Below, piece after piece: positions 9,075-18,040 of a DNA stretch of 64,000 bases; position 1 is the stretch's first letter, and every line of letters begins with the position of its first letter. The position numbers were made by a program, and so were the translations under genes. Origin of the DNA: Rhodoferax sp963750815 (GTDB taxonomy: Bacteria > Pseudomonadota > Gammaproteobacteria > Burkholderiales > Burkholderiaceae_C); assembly GCA_963750815.1 (NCBI GenBank), contig CAVVRS010000002.1, forward strand, positions 2,790,001 to 2,854,000, read 5' to 3'. The notes under the pieces were generated by a model. The model was not told where the DNA came from, ran no database searches, and saw only the letters and a program-made list of their open reading frames with translations.

Positions 9075-10424
9075 TCAATGTCCCCGTTTCGCATTTTGTT
9101 GTTGCAGGAAGTCGCGATACCAGCAGGCACTGTCCTTGAGCGTGCGCGCCTGTGTTTCATAGTCGACATGAACAATGCCAAAGCGCTTCTCATAGCCTGA
9201 GGCCCACTCAAAGTTGTCCATCAAACTCCATACCATATACCCCCCCATGCGTACCCCCTGGCGCATCGCTTCAGCCACGGCAGCAATGTGACGGCGCAGA
9301 TAACTGATGCGCTGAACGTCGTGAACCTGCCCCTGATCCAGCGCATCTTTGAAGGCACCACCGTTTTCGGTAACGTAGAGCAGTGGAACCGGATAGTCCC
9401 GGTGAAGTCGAATCAGCAATTCCGTCAGACCTTCCGGGTAAACCTCCCAACCCATATCAGTCACTTCGCGCCCTTGCTTGAGCGCATCCCAAGGCTTGTC
9501 AGCACTGACCACTGAGCGCGTGTAGTAGTTGACACCCAGGAAATCCATCGTGGTGGCGATGGTCTGCATATCGCCTGTCTCAACTCTTGGTGCGTCGCCA
9601 GCAAGGTCTTCGATCACGTCCATCGGATAACGGGCGTTGAATAGCGGGTCCATGTACCAGCGTACAAGCCGCCCATCCTCCAGCCTTGCCTTGGCACGGT
9701 CAGCGGGAGCGTCGGTCGCCGCGTGCATGGGTGAGAGATTGAGCACCAGTCCCAACGCGGCGCGACAGCCCTGCGCGCGCAGGGCCTGCAATGCCATGCC
9801 ATGACTGAGCAACAGATGGTGCGACGCCTGTGCCGCAATACGGCGGCTCTTGATGCCGGGCGCAAAAATTCCTGATTCATGCCCCAGGGTTGCCATCACC
9901 CAGGGTTCATTGTGGGTGGCAATGGAGGTCAGGCGATCACCCAGGCGCGCGTTGATACCTTCGGCGTATTCAACGAAACGATGCACAGTGTCCCGATCGG
10001 CCCAGCCACCGGCGGCCTGCAATTCGTCCGGCAAATCCCAATGGTTCAGAGTCAGAAATGGCTTGATTCCGCGTGACAGCATTCCGTCTACCAGACGCTC
10101 GTAGAATGCCAGACCTTTTTCATTCCAGGCGCCCGAACCACCTGGCCGCACACGTGGCCATGACACTGAAAAACGGTACGCATCAACGCCCAGCGCAGCG
10201 ATCATGTCGAGGTCTGCTGACCAGCGCTGGTAGTGTTCACAGGCAGTGTCACCATTGCTGCCATCCGCAATCGCGCCGCGCAGACGGCAAAAACTGTCCC
10301 AGATGGAGAGGCCTTTGCCGTCCTCGGCCACCGCACCCTCGATCTGAAATGCGCTTGTCGCCACACCCCAGATAAAGTCATCGGGAAAATTTGCGGGCGG
10401 GTCAAGCGGTTCAAAGGTGTTCAT
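9075..10424 (-). CDS. GH1 beta-glucosidase
   Basis: A 449-residue GH1 enzyme of normal family length without signal peptide. The acid/base is Glu173 in THNEPW and the nucleophile is Glu353 in YVTENGG; the N-terminal FPDDFIWGVATSAFQIEG block is diagnostic. It should release glucose from cello-, laminari- or gentio-oligosaccharides in the cytoplasm. It lies between the MalG-type permease (44 bp upstream) and the ATPase gene. No clear ribosome-binding site precedes the ATG, so translation may depend on coupling from the upstream gene (inference). Confidence 0.95.
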   Translation of the reverse strand: MNTFEPLDPPANFPDDFIWGVATSAFQIEGAVAEDGKGLSIWDSFCRLRGAIADGSNGDTACEHYQRWSADLDMIAALGVDAYRFSVSWPRVRPGGSGAWNEKGLAFYERLVDGMLSRGIKPFLTLNHWDLPDELQAAGGWADRDTVHRFVEYAEGINARLGDRLTSIATHNEPWVMATLGHESGIFAPGIKSRRIAAQASHHLLLSHGMALQALRAQGCRAALGLVLNLSPMHAATDAPADRAKARLEDGRLVRWYMDPLFNARYPMDVIEDLAGDAPRVETGDMQTIATTMDFLGVNYYTRSVVSADKPWDALKQGREVTDMGWEVYPEGLTELLIRLHRDYPVPLLYVTENGGAFKDALDQGQVHDVQRISYLRRHIAAVAEAMRQGVRMGGYMVWSLMDNFEWASGYEKRFGIVHVDYETQARTLKDSACWYRDFLQQQNAKRGH

Positions 10425-10468
10425 GAATTCGAAAACTGGAGGTAACTAGGCTGAATGGGAGACTGGAG

Positions 10469-11314
10469 TCATTTGACGGCGCCTACCGTCAAACCAGAAA
10501 TCAACTGCCGCGAGGAAAGTACAAACAGGATGATCAGCGGCAAGGTTGCAATGGCAGAGCCTGCCATCAATGCCCCCCACTCGGTATCTACCGGGCTTTG
10601 CAGGCTGCGCAAAGCCAGCGGCAAGGTGTACATATCGGGCGAACGCATAACAATCAGCGGGCCGATGAAGTTGTTCCAGGAAGCAATGAAGGTAATCAGG
10701 CCCAGCGTACCCAAAGCGGGCTTGAGCAGCGGCAGCACGATGTGCCAGTAAATTCCCAGCTCGCTGCAGCCGTCCATGCGTGCCGCCTCGACCAGTTCGC
10801 GCGGAATCGAAGCCGCGACAAACTGGCGCATCAGGAAAATGCCGAAGGCGCTGGCGGCACCCGGGATGTAAAGCGCTCTCGGCTGATCGATCCACCCCAG
10901 CATGTCCATAATCATGAATGTGGGAATCATGTTCATGAAGGACGGGAGCAACATCGTTCCCATGACCAAACCAAAAAACAATTTTTTGAAGCGAAACTCA
11001 AACATCGCAAACGCATACCCGCCCATCGAGCAGAACAGCAAGGTCAGCAAAGTTGATGCCATTCCGACATAAACGCTCCAGCCCAGGTTGCGCCAAAACG
11101 GTATGCGTTTGGTCAGAATAGTCAGGTTGTTCAGAAAGTCGTTGCCAAAGAACATGGGTGGCGGCAAGCTGAAAATTTCGGTCCGTGAATGAGTCGCGAA
11201 AACAAACATGAAGTAAAACGGCGCCAGCATGAGCAGCATGCCGATCCCGACAACACAATAGGCGGCCCATGGCGCAAGACGTTCTGATTTCATGAGATAT
11301 CTGTCGATGGTCAT
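10469..11314 (-). CDS. carbohydrate ABC transporter permease, MalG type
   Basis: A 281-residue inner-membrane permease with about six hydrophobic segments. The EAA loop that contacts the ATPase is visible as EAARMDGCSELGIYWHIVLPLLKPALG-like sequence near residues 180-205. Its start overlaps the stop of the MalF-type partner by four bases (ATGA at 11311-11314), which indicates translational coupling. It ends LTVGAVK, as is usual for this group. Confidence 0.94.
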   Translation of the reverse strand: MTIDRYLMKSERLAPWAAYCVVGIGMLLMLAPFYFMFVFATHSRTEIFSLPPPMFFGNDFLNNLTILTKRIPFWRNLGWSVYVGMASTLLTLLFCSMGGYAFAMFEFRFKKLFFGLVMGTMLLPSFMNMIPTFMIMDMLGWIDQPRALYIPGAASAFGIFLMRQFVAASIPRELVEAARMDGCSELGIYWHIVLPLLKPALGTLGLITFIASWNNFIGPLIVMRSPDMYTLPLALRSLQSPVDTEWGALMAGSAIATLPLIILFVLSSRQLISGLTVGAVK

Positions 11315-12240
11315 GCGCCACGCTGACGAAATGCAAGGTTCGTGAGCCAGGTGAGCAAGGCCACCACAATGAAAAGCAACCAGGACATGGCGCTGGCGGC
11401 ACCGAAGTCGTTGAAGTCAAACGCCACCCGGTAAAGGTAGATGGCCGTTGTCATACCGGCCTGATCAGCGCCTCCTCGACCGCCGGTCAGGATGAAGGGT
11501 TCCTCGAACAGCTGCAACCCGCCGATCACACTGAGCGTCACACCGAAAAAAATCATGGGCCGCAGGCTCGGCAGCGCGATGTACCAGAACTTTTGCAGTC
11601 GACCTGCCCCATCCATCGTGGCCGCCTCGTAGATATCGGGTGAAATGGTTTGTAGCGCAGCAAGATACAGCACGAGGTTGAAACCTACATAGCGCCAAAA
11701 CACGATCATCGCCACCGCTGGTTTGATGTTGGCCGGGTTATTGAGCCAGTCCACTGCGCTGGCCGGCATCAGCCAGCCAAGTCCAGGCAATTCGCGCAGT
11801 GCCTGCAAGCCCACATTGATGAGCCCATAGTCGGTTGAAAACAAAGAGCTAAAAAGGATTGCAATCGCCACTGACGATGTGATGTAAGGCATAAAGTAGG
11901 CGCCAACCACACCATCACGCAAGCGCTTGAAAGACGAATGAATGAAATAGGCCAGGGGTATCGCCACCAGGTGCTGTGGAACGCCGGACGCCAATGCGAG
12001 CCAGCCGGTATTTCGCAGCGACTTCCAGAACCATTCATCCTGCAACGCGAATGCGAAGTTGTCCGGACCGACAAAGACCATGGCATCCAGTCCACTGGTT
12101 GGCTCCCACGACTGGAACGCCAGGTAAAGTGAAAAAATCAACGGGAACATTCCAAAAATCAGAAACAAGGCCACGAACGGTCCCAGCAAGACATAGGGAG
12201 TCAAGGCGGGCGACAAACGCAGGGCAAGCGGCATATTCAT
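11311..12240 (-). CDS. carbohydrate ABC transporter permease, MalF type
   Basis: A permease of about 309 residues with hydrophobic segments beginning near residue 20 and an EAA loop (YEAATMDGAGRLQKFWYIALP) near residue 200. It is the first gene of the LacI-controlled operon malF-malG-GH1-malK-GH30. ATG 12240 is preferred; an ATG six bases later and a TTG at 12273 are alternatives. All lie downstream of the predicted transcription start near 12294, so the promoter does not decide between them, and no strong ribosome-binding site precedes any of them. Confidence 0.92.
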   Translation of the reverse strand: MNMPLALRLSPALTPYVLLGPFVALFLIFGMFPLIFSLYLAFQSWEPTSGLDAMVFVGPDNFAFALQDEWFWKSLRNTGWLALASGVPQHLVAIPLAYFIHSSFKRLRDGVVGAYFMPYITSSVAIAILFSSLFSTDYGLINVGLQALRELPGLGWLMPASAVDWLNNPANIKPAVAMIVFWRYVGFNLVLYLAALQTISPDIYEAATMDGAGRLQKFWYIALPSLRPMIFFGVTLSVIGGLQLFEEPFILTGGRGGADQAGMTTAIYLYRVAFDFNDFGAASAMSWLLFIVVALLTWLTNLAFRQRGA

Positions 12241-12285
12241 GTTGAATGACTTTGGGTCCGTTAAGCGCTGCAATCCACATTGCTA

Positions 12286-12329
12286 TGAAAGCGCTTTCAA
12301 AATGTAGCATGCTCGCATTTTTGTGTCAA
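12286..12329 (-). promoter_or_regulatory. sigma-70 promoter with overlapping LacI-family operator
   Basis: Read on the minus strand, TTGACA (12329-12324) is followed by a 17 bp spacer and TACATT (12306-12301). Two bases further lies a perfect 14 bp palindrome, TGAAAGCGCTTTCA (12299-12286), which fits the LacI-family operator pattern with a central CG. The expected transcription start (about 12294) falls inside the operator, the classic geometry for repression. The lacI-type gene ends 75 bp upstream. The site should control the permease/GH1/ATPase/GH30 operon. Confidence 0.85.
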
Positions 12330-12404
12330 TCGAGGGTATTCACTGGTTCCTGCCGCCTGGTGAGGGAAGTACCGACCCGCTTACGCATGCGGAATCGGCG
12401 ACGA

Positions 12405-13463
12405 CTAGCCCCGCTGCAATGCCAGGGTAGAACTGCGCACAACCAGGCGCGGTTCCGGCAGGGTCGCTGTGGGCGTTTTCCCGGCAAGCAAATCGAGCAG
12501 TGAGCTTGCTGCCAGTCGGCCGAGTTCATTGGCCGCCTGATGAATCGTGGTCAGGGGCGGAATGGAATGAGCGGCTCCGGCCAGGTCATCCAGACCGACC
12601 AGTGAAACGTCATTGGGAACATGCAGTCCGTGCTTGTGCAATGTCAGGGCAGCGCCAAAAGCCATTTGGTCGTTGGCAGCAAAGATGGCGGTAAATGGCT
12701 CGCCGCTTTCGATCAACCGTTCAACGGCCAGCATGCCGCTTTCCTCGTGATACTTGCCGGGCAGGACGAGGGCCGGGTTAAACGATATTCCCGCCGCCTT
12801 AAGCGCGGCGCGATAGCCGCGGAATCTTTCGGTAGCATCGGGATGCACGGGGTCACCGGCAATGAACGCAATACGGCGATGTCCAAGCCCGAGCAGGTGA
12901 TCCGTGGCGAGGCGCGCACCCTCAAAGTTGTTGAAGTCCAGCGAATACAGGCTTGGCGCCATGAGTTCACGACCGGTAACAACCACCGGCATGTTTCTGG
13001 ACAAATTGCGCAGTGATTCGTCGCTGAGTTGGCCGGTTAAAACAATGATGCCGTCTACACGCCGCGAACGCAGTATGTCAATGCATCGTCCCTCCTGGTC
13101 AGCATTCCAGTTGCCGCTGACGAACAACGAGCCATAGCCCGCCCTGCTGAGTTCCTGCTCAATGCCGCTAAGCGCAAGGCCGTAGAACGGACTGGCAATG
13201 GCTTGCGTGACAACACCGACGCTCATTGTGCGTCCGCCGGCAAGGCCACGCGCAATCGGGTTTGGAACAAACCCCAAATAGGCAATTGCACGATGAACCG
13301 ACTCGCGCTTTTCCTGACTCACAACAGCGGTACCGTTCAGGATGCGTGAAACCGTGCTCGGCGATACGCCACAGGCAGCAGCTACCATTCCAAGGGTGAT
13401 TTTCGAATCGGGTGGATCGCTCCACTTTTCAGCCCGCAGCGGCGCGGTTTTTTTGGTTGTCAT
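12405..13463 (-). CDS. LacI-family transcriptional regulator
   Basis: A 352-residue repressor. The helix-turn-helix is at about residues 22-45 (LGMVAAACGVSPSTVSRILNG) with the hinge helix region NPIARGLAGG after it; the C-terminal two thirds is a periplasmic-binding-protein-like sugar-sensing domain (NDQMAFGA, GLDDLAGA). It lies directly upstream of, and in the same direction as, the transport operon whose promoter contains a perfect LacI-type palindrome. It probably senses glucose-containing oligosaccharides (inference). Confidence 0.93.
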   Translation of the reverse strand: MTTKKTAPLRAEKWSDPPDSKITLGMVAAACGVSPSTVSRILNGTAVVSQEKRESVHRAIAYLGFVPNPIARGLAGGRTMSVGVVTQAIASPFYGLALSGIEQELSRAGYGSLFVSGNWNADQEGRCIDILRSRRVDGIIVLTGQLSDESLRNLSRNMPVVVTGRELMAPSLYSLDFNNFEGARLATDHLLGLGHRRIAFIAGDPVHPDATERFRGYRAALKAAGISFNPALVLPGKYHEESGMLAVERLIESGEPFTAIFAANDQMAFGAALTLHKHGLHVPNDVSLVGLDDLAGAAHSIPPLTTIHQAANELGRLAASSLLDLLAGKTPTATLPEPRLVVRSSTLALQRG

Positions 13464-13588
13464 CTAAAACTTTTTTTGCGGGATGGCATACCATTTTGCT
13501 ATAGATTGAAACCTTCGACAAATACCCGCCGAGTTTGCCAAGCTATGGTTCAATCCACTATCAGCCAACAGTTATAAGGAGAAAATCA

Positions 13589-14632
13589 ATGCTCGCTACC
13601 AAAGCCTATGGTGCACAAAGCGCCCAATCGCCGATCGCGCCACTGCAAATTGAACGTCGCGATCCTGGCGCGCACGACGTGCTGTTTGACATTCTCTATT
13701 GCGGTGTGTGCCACACCGACATCCACATGTCCCGGGGCCAGTTTCCCAGATCCATCTTCCCGATGGTGCCGGGCCACGAGGTGATCGGCAAGATTACCCA
13801 GGTTGGCAGCGCGGTGCGACGGCATAAGGTGGGCGACATCGTCGGCGTAGGCTGTCTTGTCGATTCATGCCGCGAATGCGGCGAGTGTCATGTCGGTGAA
13901 GAACAATTCTGCGCTGGACGGGTCGGCACCTACAACGCCCTTGAGCGGGATGGCAAGACGCCCACTTACGGCGGCTACTCGACGCGTATGACGGTCGACG
14001 AGAGCTATGTCCTGAAAATTTCACCCAGGCTGGAGCCGGCGGCGGCGGCGCCCCTGCTCTGCGCCGGTATCACAACCTATTCACCCTTGCGCCACTGGAA
14101 GGTCGGCAAGGGCAGCAAGGTGGGTGTCATTGGACTGGGCGGACTGGGCCATATGGCCGTCAAGATCGCGTCGGCCATGGGTGCCGAAGTGACCGTTCTC
14201 AGCACCACAGAAAGCAAGAAGGCCAACGCACTGCGTCTCGGTGCCAGCGATTTTGCCGTCACCAAAGACACAGACACTTTCAAACGCCTGGCGGGCTGTT
14301 TTGACCTGATTCTCAACACCGTTTCGGCCAACGTCAATTACGACGCATACCTCAACCTGCTAAAGCGCGACGGCAACCTCGTCATATTGGGAATTCCTGA
14401 TGGACCATTGTCATTGAATGCCTTTGGACTGATGCTCAAACGCCGGCGTGTTTCTGCATCATTGATTGGTGGCATCCGGGAAACACAGGAAATGCTCGAT
14501 TTCTGTGCCGCGCACGGCATCGTCTCGGATATCGAAACCATCGCCATTGACAAGATCAACGAAGCCTACGAACGAATTCTCAAGAGTGATGTCCGGTATC
14601 GCTTCGTCATTGATATGGCGTCATTGCGCTAA
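13589..14632 (+). CDS. zinc-dependent NAD(P) alcohol dehydrogenase, CAD/YahK type
   Basis: A 347-residue medium-chain dehydrogenase. Catalytic zinc residues are in CGVCHTDIH and PGHE; the structural-zinc cysteines are in SCRECGECHVGEEQFC; the nucleotide fold shows GLGGLGHMAVKIA. The subgroup reduces a broad range of aldehydes with NADPH (family knowledge). ATG 13589 is chosen because AAGGAG lies 7 nt upstream; an in-frame ATG at 13535 has no such site. The gene is divergent from the lacI-type gene and followed by tRNA-Ala. Confidence 0.93.
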   Translation: MLATKAYGAQSAQSPIAPLQIERRDPGAHDVLFDILYCGVCHTDIHMSRGQFPRSIFPMVPGHEVIGKITQVGSAVRRHKVGDIVGVGCLVDSCRECGECHVGEEQFCAGRVGTYNALERDGKTPTYGGYSTRMTVDESYVLKISPRLEPAAAAPLLCAGITTYSPLRHWKVGKGSKVGVIGLGGLGHMAVKIASAMGAEVTVLSTTESKKANALRLGASDFAVTKDTDTFKRLAGCFDLILNTVSANVNYDAYLNLLKRDGNLVILGIPDGPLSLNAFGLMLKRRRVSASLIGGIRETQEMLDFCAAHGIVSDIETIAIDKINEAYERILKSDVRYRFVIDMASLR

Positions 14633-14727
14633 AAACATCGGTTGGTCTGCACCAGGCGACCCGAATTTGCCAGAAAGCCTGGCACGTTGGCAACAGGCCT
14701 GTTTTATTGCTAGACTGTGGCCTTGTT

Positions 14728-14803
14728 GGGGGGGTAGCTCAGCTGGGAGAGCGCTGCGTTCGCAATGCAGAGGTCGTGAGTTCGATCCTCATCCTCTCCA
14801 CCA
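14728..14803 (+). tRNA. tRNA-Ala (anticodon CGC)
   Basis: The 76-base cloverleaf can be drawn by hand: acceptor GGGGGGG with CCTCTCC (two G-U pairs), D arm GCTC...GAGC, anticodon stem CTGCG/TGCAG with loop TTCGCAA giving anticodon CGC, T arm GTGAG-TTCGATC-CTCAT, discriminator A and an encoded CCA. It reads alanine codon GCG. Confidence 0.96.
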
Positions 14804-14812
14804 ACATTCGAC

Positions 14813-15061
14813 CTATCGATAAAACGCTTCCACTTTGCCCTTCAACTTGATCATCAGCGGGTTGCCTTTGCGATCCAGGGTTTTGCCCGCGGGCACCTTG
14901 ATCCAGCCACCGCTGATGCAGTATTCAGCGACATCAGAGCGGTCTTTGTCATTAAACCGGATACCGACGTCATGTTCGAACACGGCAGCGAGGTGATGGG
15001 GGCTTGCTGCGTCGATTGACAAATGGTCTGGCAGGGGTGGTCGTTGGCTTGCATCGGTCAT
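14813..15061 (-). CDS. DUF3297 family small protein
   Basis: An 82-residue protein with the pattern of DUF3297: PPLPDHLS near the start, GIRFNDKDR in the middle, and GWIKVPAGKTLDRKGNPLMIKLKG at the end. Function is unknown in the family; it is common in proteobacteria. ATG 15061 is taken as start, but a TTG nine bases earlier (15070) has a GGA six bases upstream and may be used instead. The gene converges with tRNA-Ala, with nine bases between them. Confidence 0.85.
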   Translation of the reverse strand: MTDASQRPPLPDHLSIDAASPHHLAAVFEHDVGIRFNDKDRSDVAEYCISGGWIKVPAGKTLDRKGNPLMIKLKGKVEAFYR

Positions 15062-15085
15062 GGCGTTCAACTTTATTCCAAGAGT

Positions 15086-15310
15086 TCAATTGAAGGCGCA
15101 GGAGCCTGGTCCGCCCGGGTGTCCGCACGACCCGCATGGCCCCGGCAATGCTGGCGCCGCAGCGTCCGACACCGCCGTTGTCGCGAACACGGACAGCAGT
15201 TTTTCGAGCTCATTGGAGTGGCACGTCGGACACTCCGGCGTGGTACTGGAACGAACCAGCGCTTCAAACTTGTGACCGCAGTCACGACAGGCATACTCAT
15301 AAATTGGCAT
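15086..15310 (-). CDS. FmdB-family zinc-ribbon protein
   Basis: A 74-residue protein starting MPIYEYACRDCGHKFE, the standard FmdB/CxxC_CxxC_SSSS ribbon. Zinc-binding pairs are CRDC and CPTC, and the C-terminal tail holds a further Cys/Gly/Pro-rich stretch. A GGAGG stands 5 nt before the ATG. The family is called a putative regulatory protein; its real role is not established. It precedes the DUF3297 gene by 24 bp and may share its transcript. Confidence 0.9.
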   Translation of the reverse strand: MPIYEYACRDCGHKFEALVRSSTTPECPTCHSNELEKLLSVFATTAVSDAAAPALPGPCGSCGHPGGPGSCAFN

Positions 15311-15371
15311 CTTGCCTCCAGATCAATGCTGAATTATCCAGCAATCGGACAGCACAAACGCCAAGGGGCAA

Positions 15372-16832
15372 CTACTTGTTCAAGCCACCCATACACAAGT
15401 ACTTGATCACCAGATAGTCATCCATCCCGTACTTGGAGCCTTCACGCCCCAGTCCGGATTGTTTGACCCCGCCGAACGGTGCTACTTCGTTGGAGATGAG
15501 ACCCGTATTGATGCCGACCATTCCGCTTTCCAGACCTTCCGCAACGCGCCAGATGCGCCCAATATCACGCGAGTAAAAATAACTGGCCAGTCCAAATTCA
15601 GTATCGTTGGCCATGCCGATCACTTCGGCATCGGTCTTGAAACGAAACAGCGGCGCCAACGGGCCAAAGGTTTCTTCCCGCGCCACCAGCATGTCCGGGG
15701 TGGTGTCAGCGATCACGGTCGGTTCAAAGAAGCTGTGCCCCAAGACATGGCGTTTGCCGCCGGTGAGCAGGCGCCCGCCCTTGGCAAGCGCGTCGGCCAC
15801 GTGTTCTTCCACTTTCCTGATGGCTGCGGCGTCGATCAGCGGTCCTTGTGTAACGCCGGCTTCAACGCCGTTGCCAACCTTGAGTTTTTCGACCGCCACG
15901 ACAAGTTTTTTGGCAAACGCTTCATAGACACCGTCCTGCACGTACAAGCGGTTCGCGCAGACGCAAGTCTGGCCGGCATTGCGATACTTGGACATGATGG
16001 CACCGTCAACCGCTTCGTCCAGGTCGGCGTCATCGAACACGATAAATGGCGCGTTGCCGCCGAGCTCCAGGGACAACTTCTTGATCGTCCTGGCGCATTG
16101 CTGCATCAGCATGCTGCCGATTTCTGTCGAGCCGGTGAAAGAAAGCTTGCGTACCGTGGGGTTGGAGGTCATCTCGGCGCCAATGGCACTGGCTGATCCG
16201 GTCAATACACTGAAGATTCCTGGCGGCACACCCGCGCGCTCGGCCAATACCGCCAGCGCCAGTGCTGAATAAGGCGTGGCAAGCGCCGGTTTCAACACCA
16301 TGGGACAGCCTGAAGCCAGCGCCGGACCGGCTTTGCGGGTGATCATGGATGACGGAAAATTCCACGGCGTAATGGCTGCGCAGACGCCAATCGGCTGCTT
16401 GATGACGACAATGCGTCGATCAGTCCAGGGTGACGCCAGCGTGTCACCGCTGACACGCTTGGCCTCCTCGGCAAACCATTCGATAAAGGATGCGGCGTAG
16501 CCAATTTCACCCTTCGCTTCGGCCAGCGGCTTGCCCTGTTCGGTTGTCATGATCAGCGCCAAATCATCCGCATTGGCCAGCATCAGATCGTTCCACTTGC
16601 GCAGCACGGCGCTGCGCTCCTTGCCGGTCCTGGCGCGCCAGTCGGGCCACGCAGCGTCGGCGGCGGCGATGGCACGTCGGGTTTCCGCAGCGCCCATCTT
16701 CGGCACGGTACCAATGGTCTCACCGGTGGCCGGGTTCGTGACCGGACAGGTTTCGCCGTTGTCGGCGTTGCGCCATTGGCCGTTGATATAGGCCTGCTGA
16801 CGCAGCAAGGTTGGATCTTTAAGTTGCATCAT
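15372..16832 (-). CDS. gabD: NAD(P)-dependent succinate-semialdehyde dehydrogenase
   Basis: A 486-residue aldehyde dehydrogenase closest in pattern to GabD. The general-base Glu is in LELGGNAPF and the catalytic Cys in GQTCVCANR; the start motif LLRQQAYINGQW and the end GLGREGSKYGMDDYLVIKYLC are typical of SSADH. It oxidises succinate semialdehyde to succinate. ATG 16832 is selected because GGAG sits 7 nt upstream. It lies 53 bp downstream of an iron alcohol dehydrogenase in the same direction, so the pair could turn 4-hydroxybutyrate into succinate (inference). Confidence 0.9.
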   Translation of the reverse strand: MMQLKDPTLLRQQAYINGQWRNADNGETCPVTNPATGETIGTVPKMGAAETRRAIAAADAAWPDWRARTGKERSAVLRKWNDLMLANADDLALIMTTEQGKPLAEAKGEIGYAASFIEWFAEEAKRVSGDTLASPWTDRRIVVIKQPIGVCAAITPWNFPSSMITRKAGPALASGCPMVLKPALATPYSALALAVLAERAGVPPGIFSVLTGSASAIGAEMTSNPTVRKLSFTGSTEIGSMLMQQCARTIKKLSLELGGNAPFIVFDDADLDEAVDGAIMSKYRNAGQTCVCANRLYVQDGVYEAFAKKLVVAVEKLKVGNGVEAGVTQGPLIDAAAIRKVEEHVADALAKGGRLLTGGKRHVLGHSFFEPTVIADTTPDMLVAREETFGPLAPLFRFKTDAEVIGMANDTEFGLASYFYSRDIGRIWRVAEGLESGMVGINTGLISNEVAPFGGVKQSGLGREGSKYGMDDYLVIKYLCMGGLNK

Positions 16833-16885
16833 GAGATTGCTCCAGGTTAAGTTTCGAATATTGAAGGACGTAGACAACGCCCGGT

Positions 16886-18040
16886 TCAAAAAGCCGCCTG
16901 GTACAGCGCCAGTGCGTCTGGGTAAGCGACATCGCGCGGATTGTTCACCAGCAGACGCTGCACCTTCATGGCATCTTCGGCCAGCATTGGCAGTTCATTC
17001 TGTTTGACACCGGCTTGGCTTAATGTCTGGGCGTACGGCATGGCCGCGACACGAGCGCGGATCGCGGCGACGAAGGCCGCTGCCGCAGCCACATCTTCGG
17101 AGCTTGCGAGTTCGGGCAGGATAGCGCGACCCAGTTCGGCGTATTGGCTTTGCGCCACGCCCAGGTTGAACTCCAGCACCGGCAACAATACCAGCGAATT
17201 GGTCAGTCCATGCGGCAGGCCGTAGTGGCCGCCCAGCGGGTAGGCCAGTGCATGCACGGCACCCACCGGCGCGTTGGCAAAAGCCATGCCAGCCAGCAGC
17301 GAGCCGAGCAACATGGCCTCGCGCACGGTGGCGTCCTTGCCGTCGTTCACGGCGGGCAGCAGATTGGCGTAGAGCAACTGCAGCGCCTTGATCGCCAGCG
17401 CATCAGACAACGGATTCTTCTTCAGGCGGGTGGTGAACGCCTCAATCGCATGGACCATCGCATCGACCCCCGTCATCGCCGTGATGGCCGGTGGCAGGCC
17501 CAGCGTCAGGCGGCTGTCGAGCAGCGCCACGTCCGGGTAAAGCAGTGGCGAAACCACACCTTTTTTTTCATGAGCGGGTGTTGTAAGAATGGAAATCGGT
17601 GTCACTTCCGACCCGGTTCCAGCCGTGGTGGGAACCTGGATCAGTGGCAGGCGCGGGCCAAGTGCCAGGCCAATACCGTAAATGCCCGGTAACGCCTGCG
17701 CGGTGCGCGCCAGCAAGGCGACGAGTTTGGCGGTGTCCATGGAACTGCCACCGCCAAAGCCGACCACACCATCAGCACCTGCGGCTCGCGCCGCATCCAC
17801 TGCCGCCTGCACACTGAGCTCCGGCGGATCGGCCAGGACGTCGGAAAACACGGTCGCAATAACACCGGCGGCGGCCAGCGACGCCAGCGCACCATCCAGA
17901 AGCCTTGCCTTGATCAGGCCCGCGTCGGTGACCACAAAAACACGGCTGATGCCCAGGGCTTTGGATATCTCTCCCAGACGGCTGGCACCCCCTTGTTCGC
18001 AGATGATTTTGGGTGCTGTTTCAAATGAAAATGGCGACAT
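16886..18040 (-). CDS. iron-containing alcohol dehydrogenase, possible 4-hydroxybutyrate dehydrogenase
   Basis: A 384-residue group III alcohol dehydrogenase. The nucleotide loop is GGGSSMDTAK; metal ligands are expected in DAMVHAIEAF and in HALAYPLGGHYGLPHG. GAGAAGG lies upstream of the ATG behind a T-run. The substrate cannot be read from sequence; the adjacent gabD suggests 4-hydroxybutyrate, which would link breakdown of 4-hydroxybutyrate-containing polyesters or gamma-butyrolactone to the TCA cycle (inference). Maleylacetate reductase or a general alcohol dehydrogenase are alternatives. Confidence 0.87.
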   Translation of the reverse strand: MSPFSFETAPKIICEQGGASRLGEISKALGISRVFVVTDAGLIKARLLDGALASLAAAGVIATVFSDVLADPPELSVQAAVDAARAAGADGVVGFGGGSSMDTAKLVALLARTAQALPGIYGIGLALGPRLPLIQVPTTAGTGSEVTPISILTTPAHEKKGVVSPLLYPDVALLDSRLTLGLPPAITAMTGVDAMVHAIEAFTTRLKKNPLSDALAIKALQLLYANLLPAVNDGKDATVREAMLLGSLLAGMAFANAPVGAVHALAYPLGGHYGLPHGLTNSLVLLPVLEFNLGVAQSQYAELGRAILPELASSEDVAAAAAFVAAIRARVAAMPYAQTLSQAGVKQNELPMLAEDAMKVQRLLVNNPRDVAYPDALALYQAAF

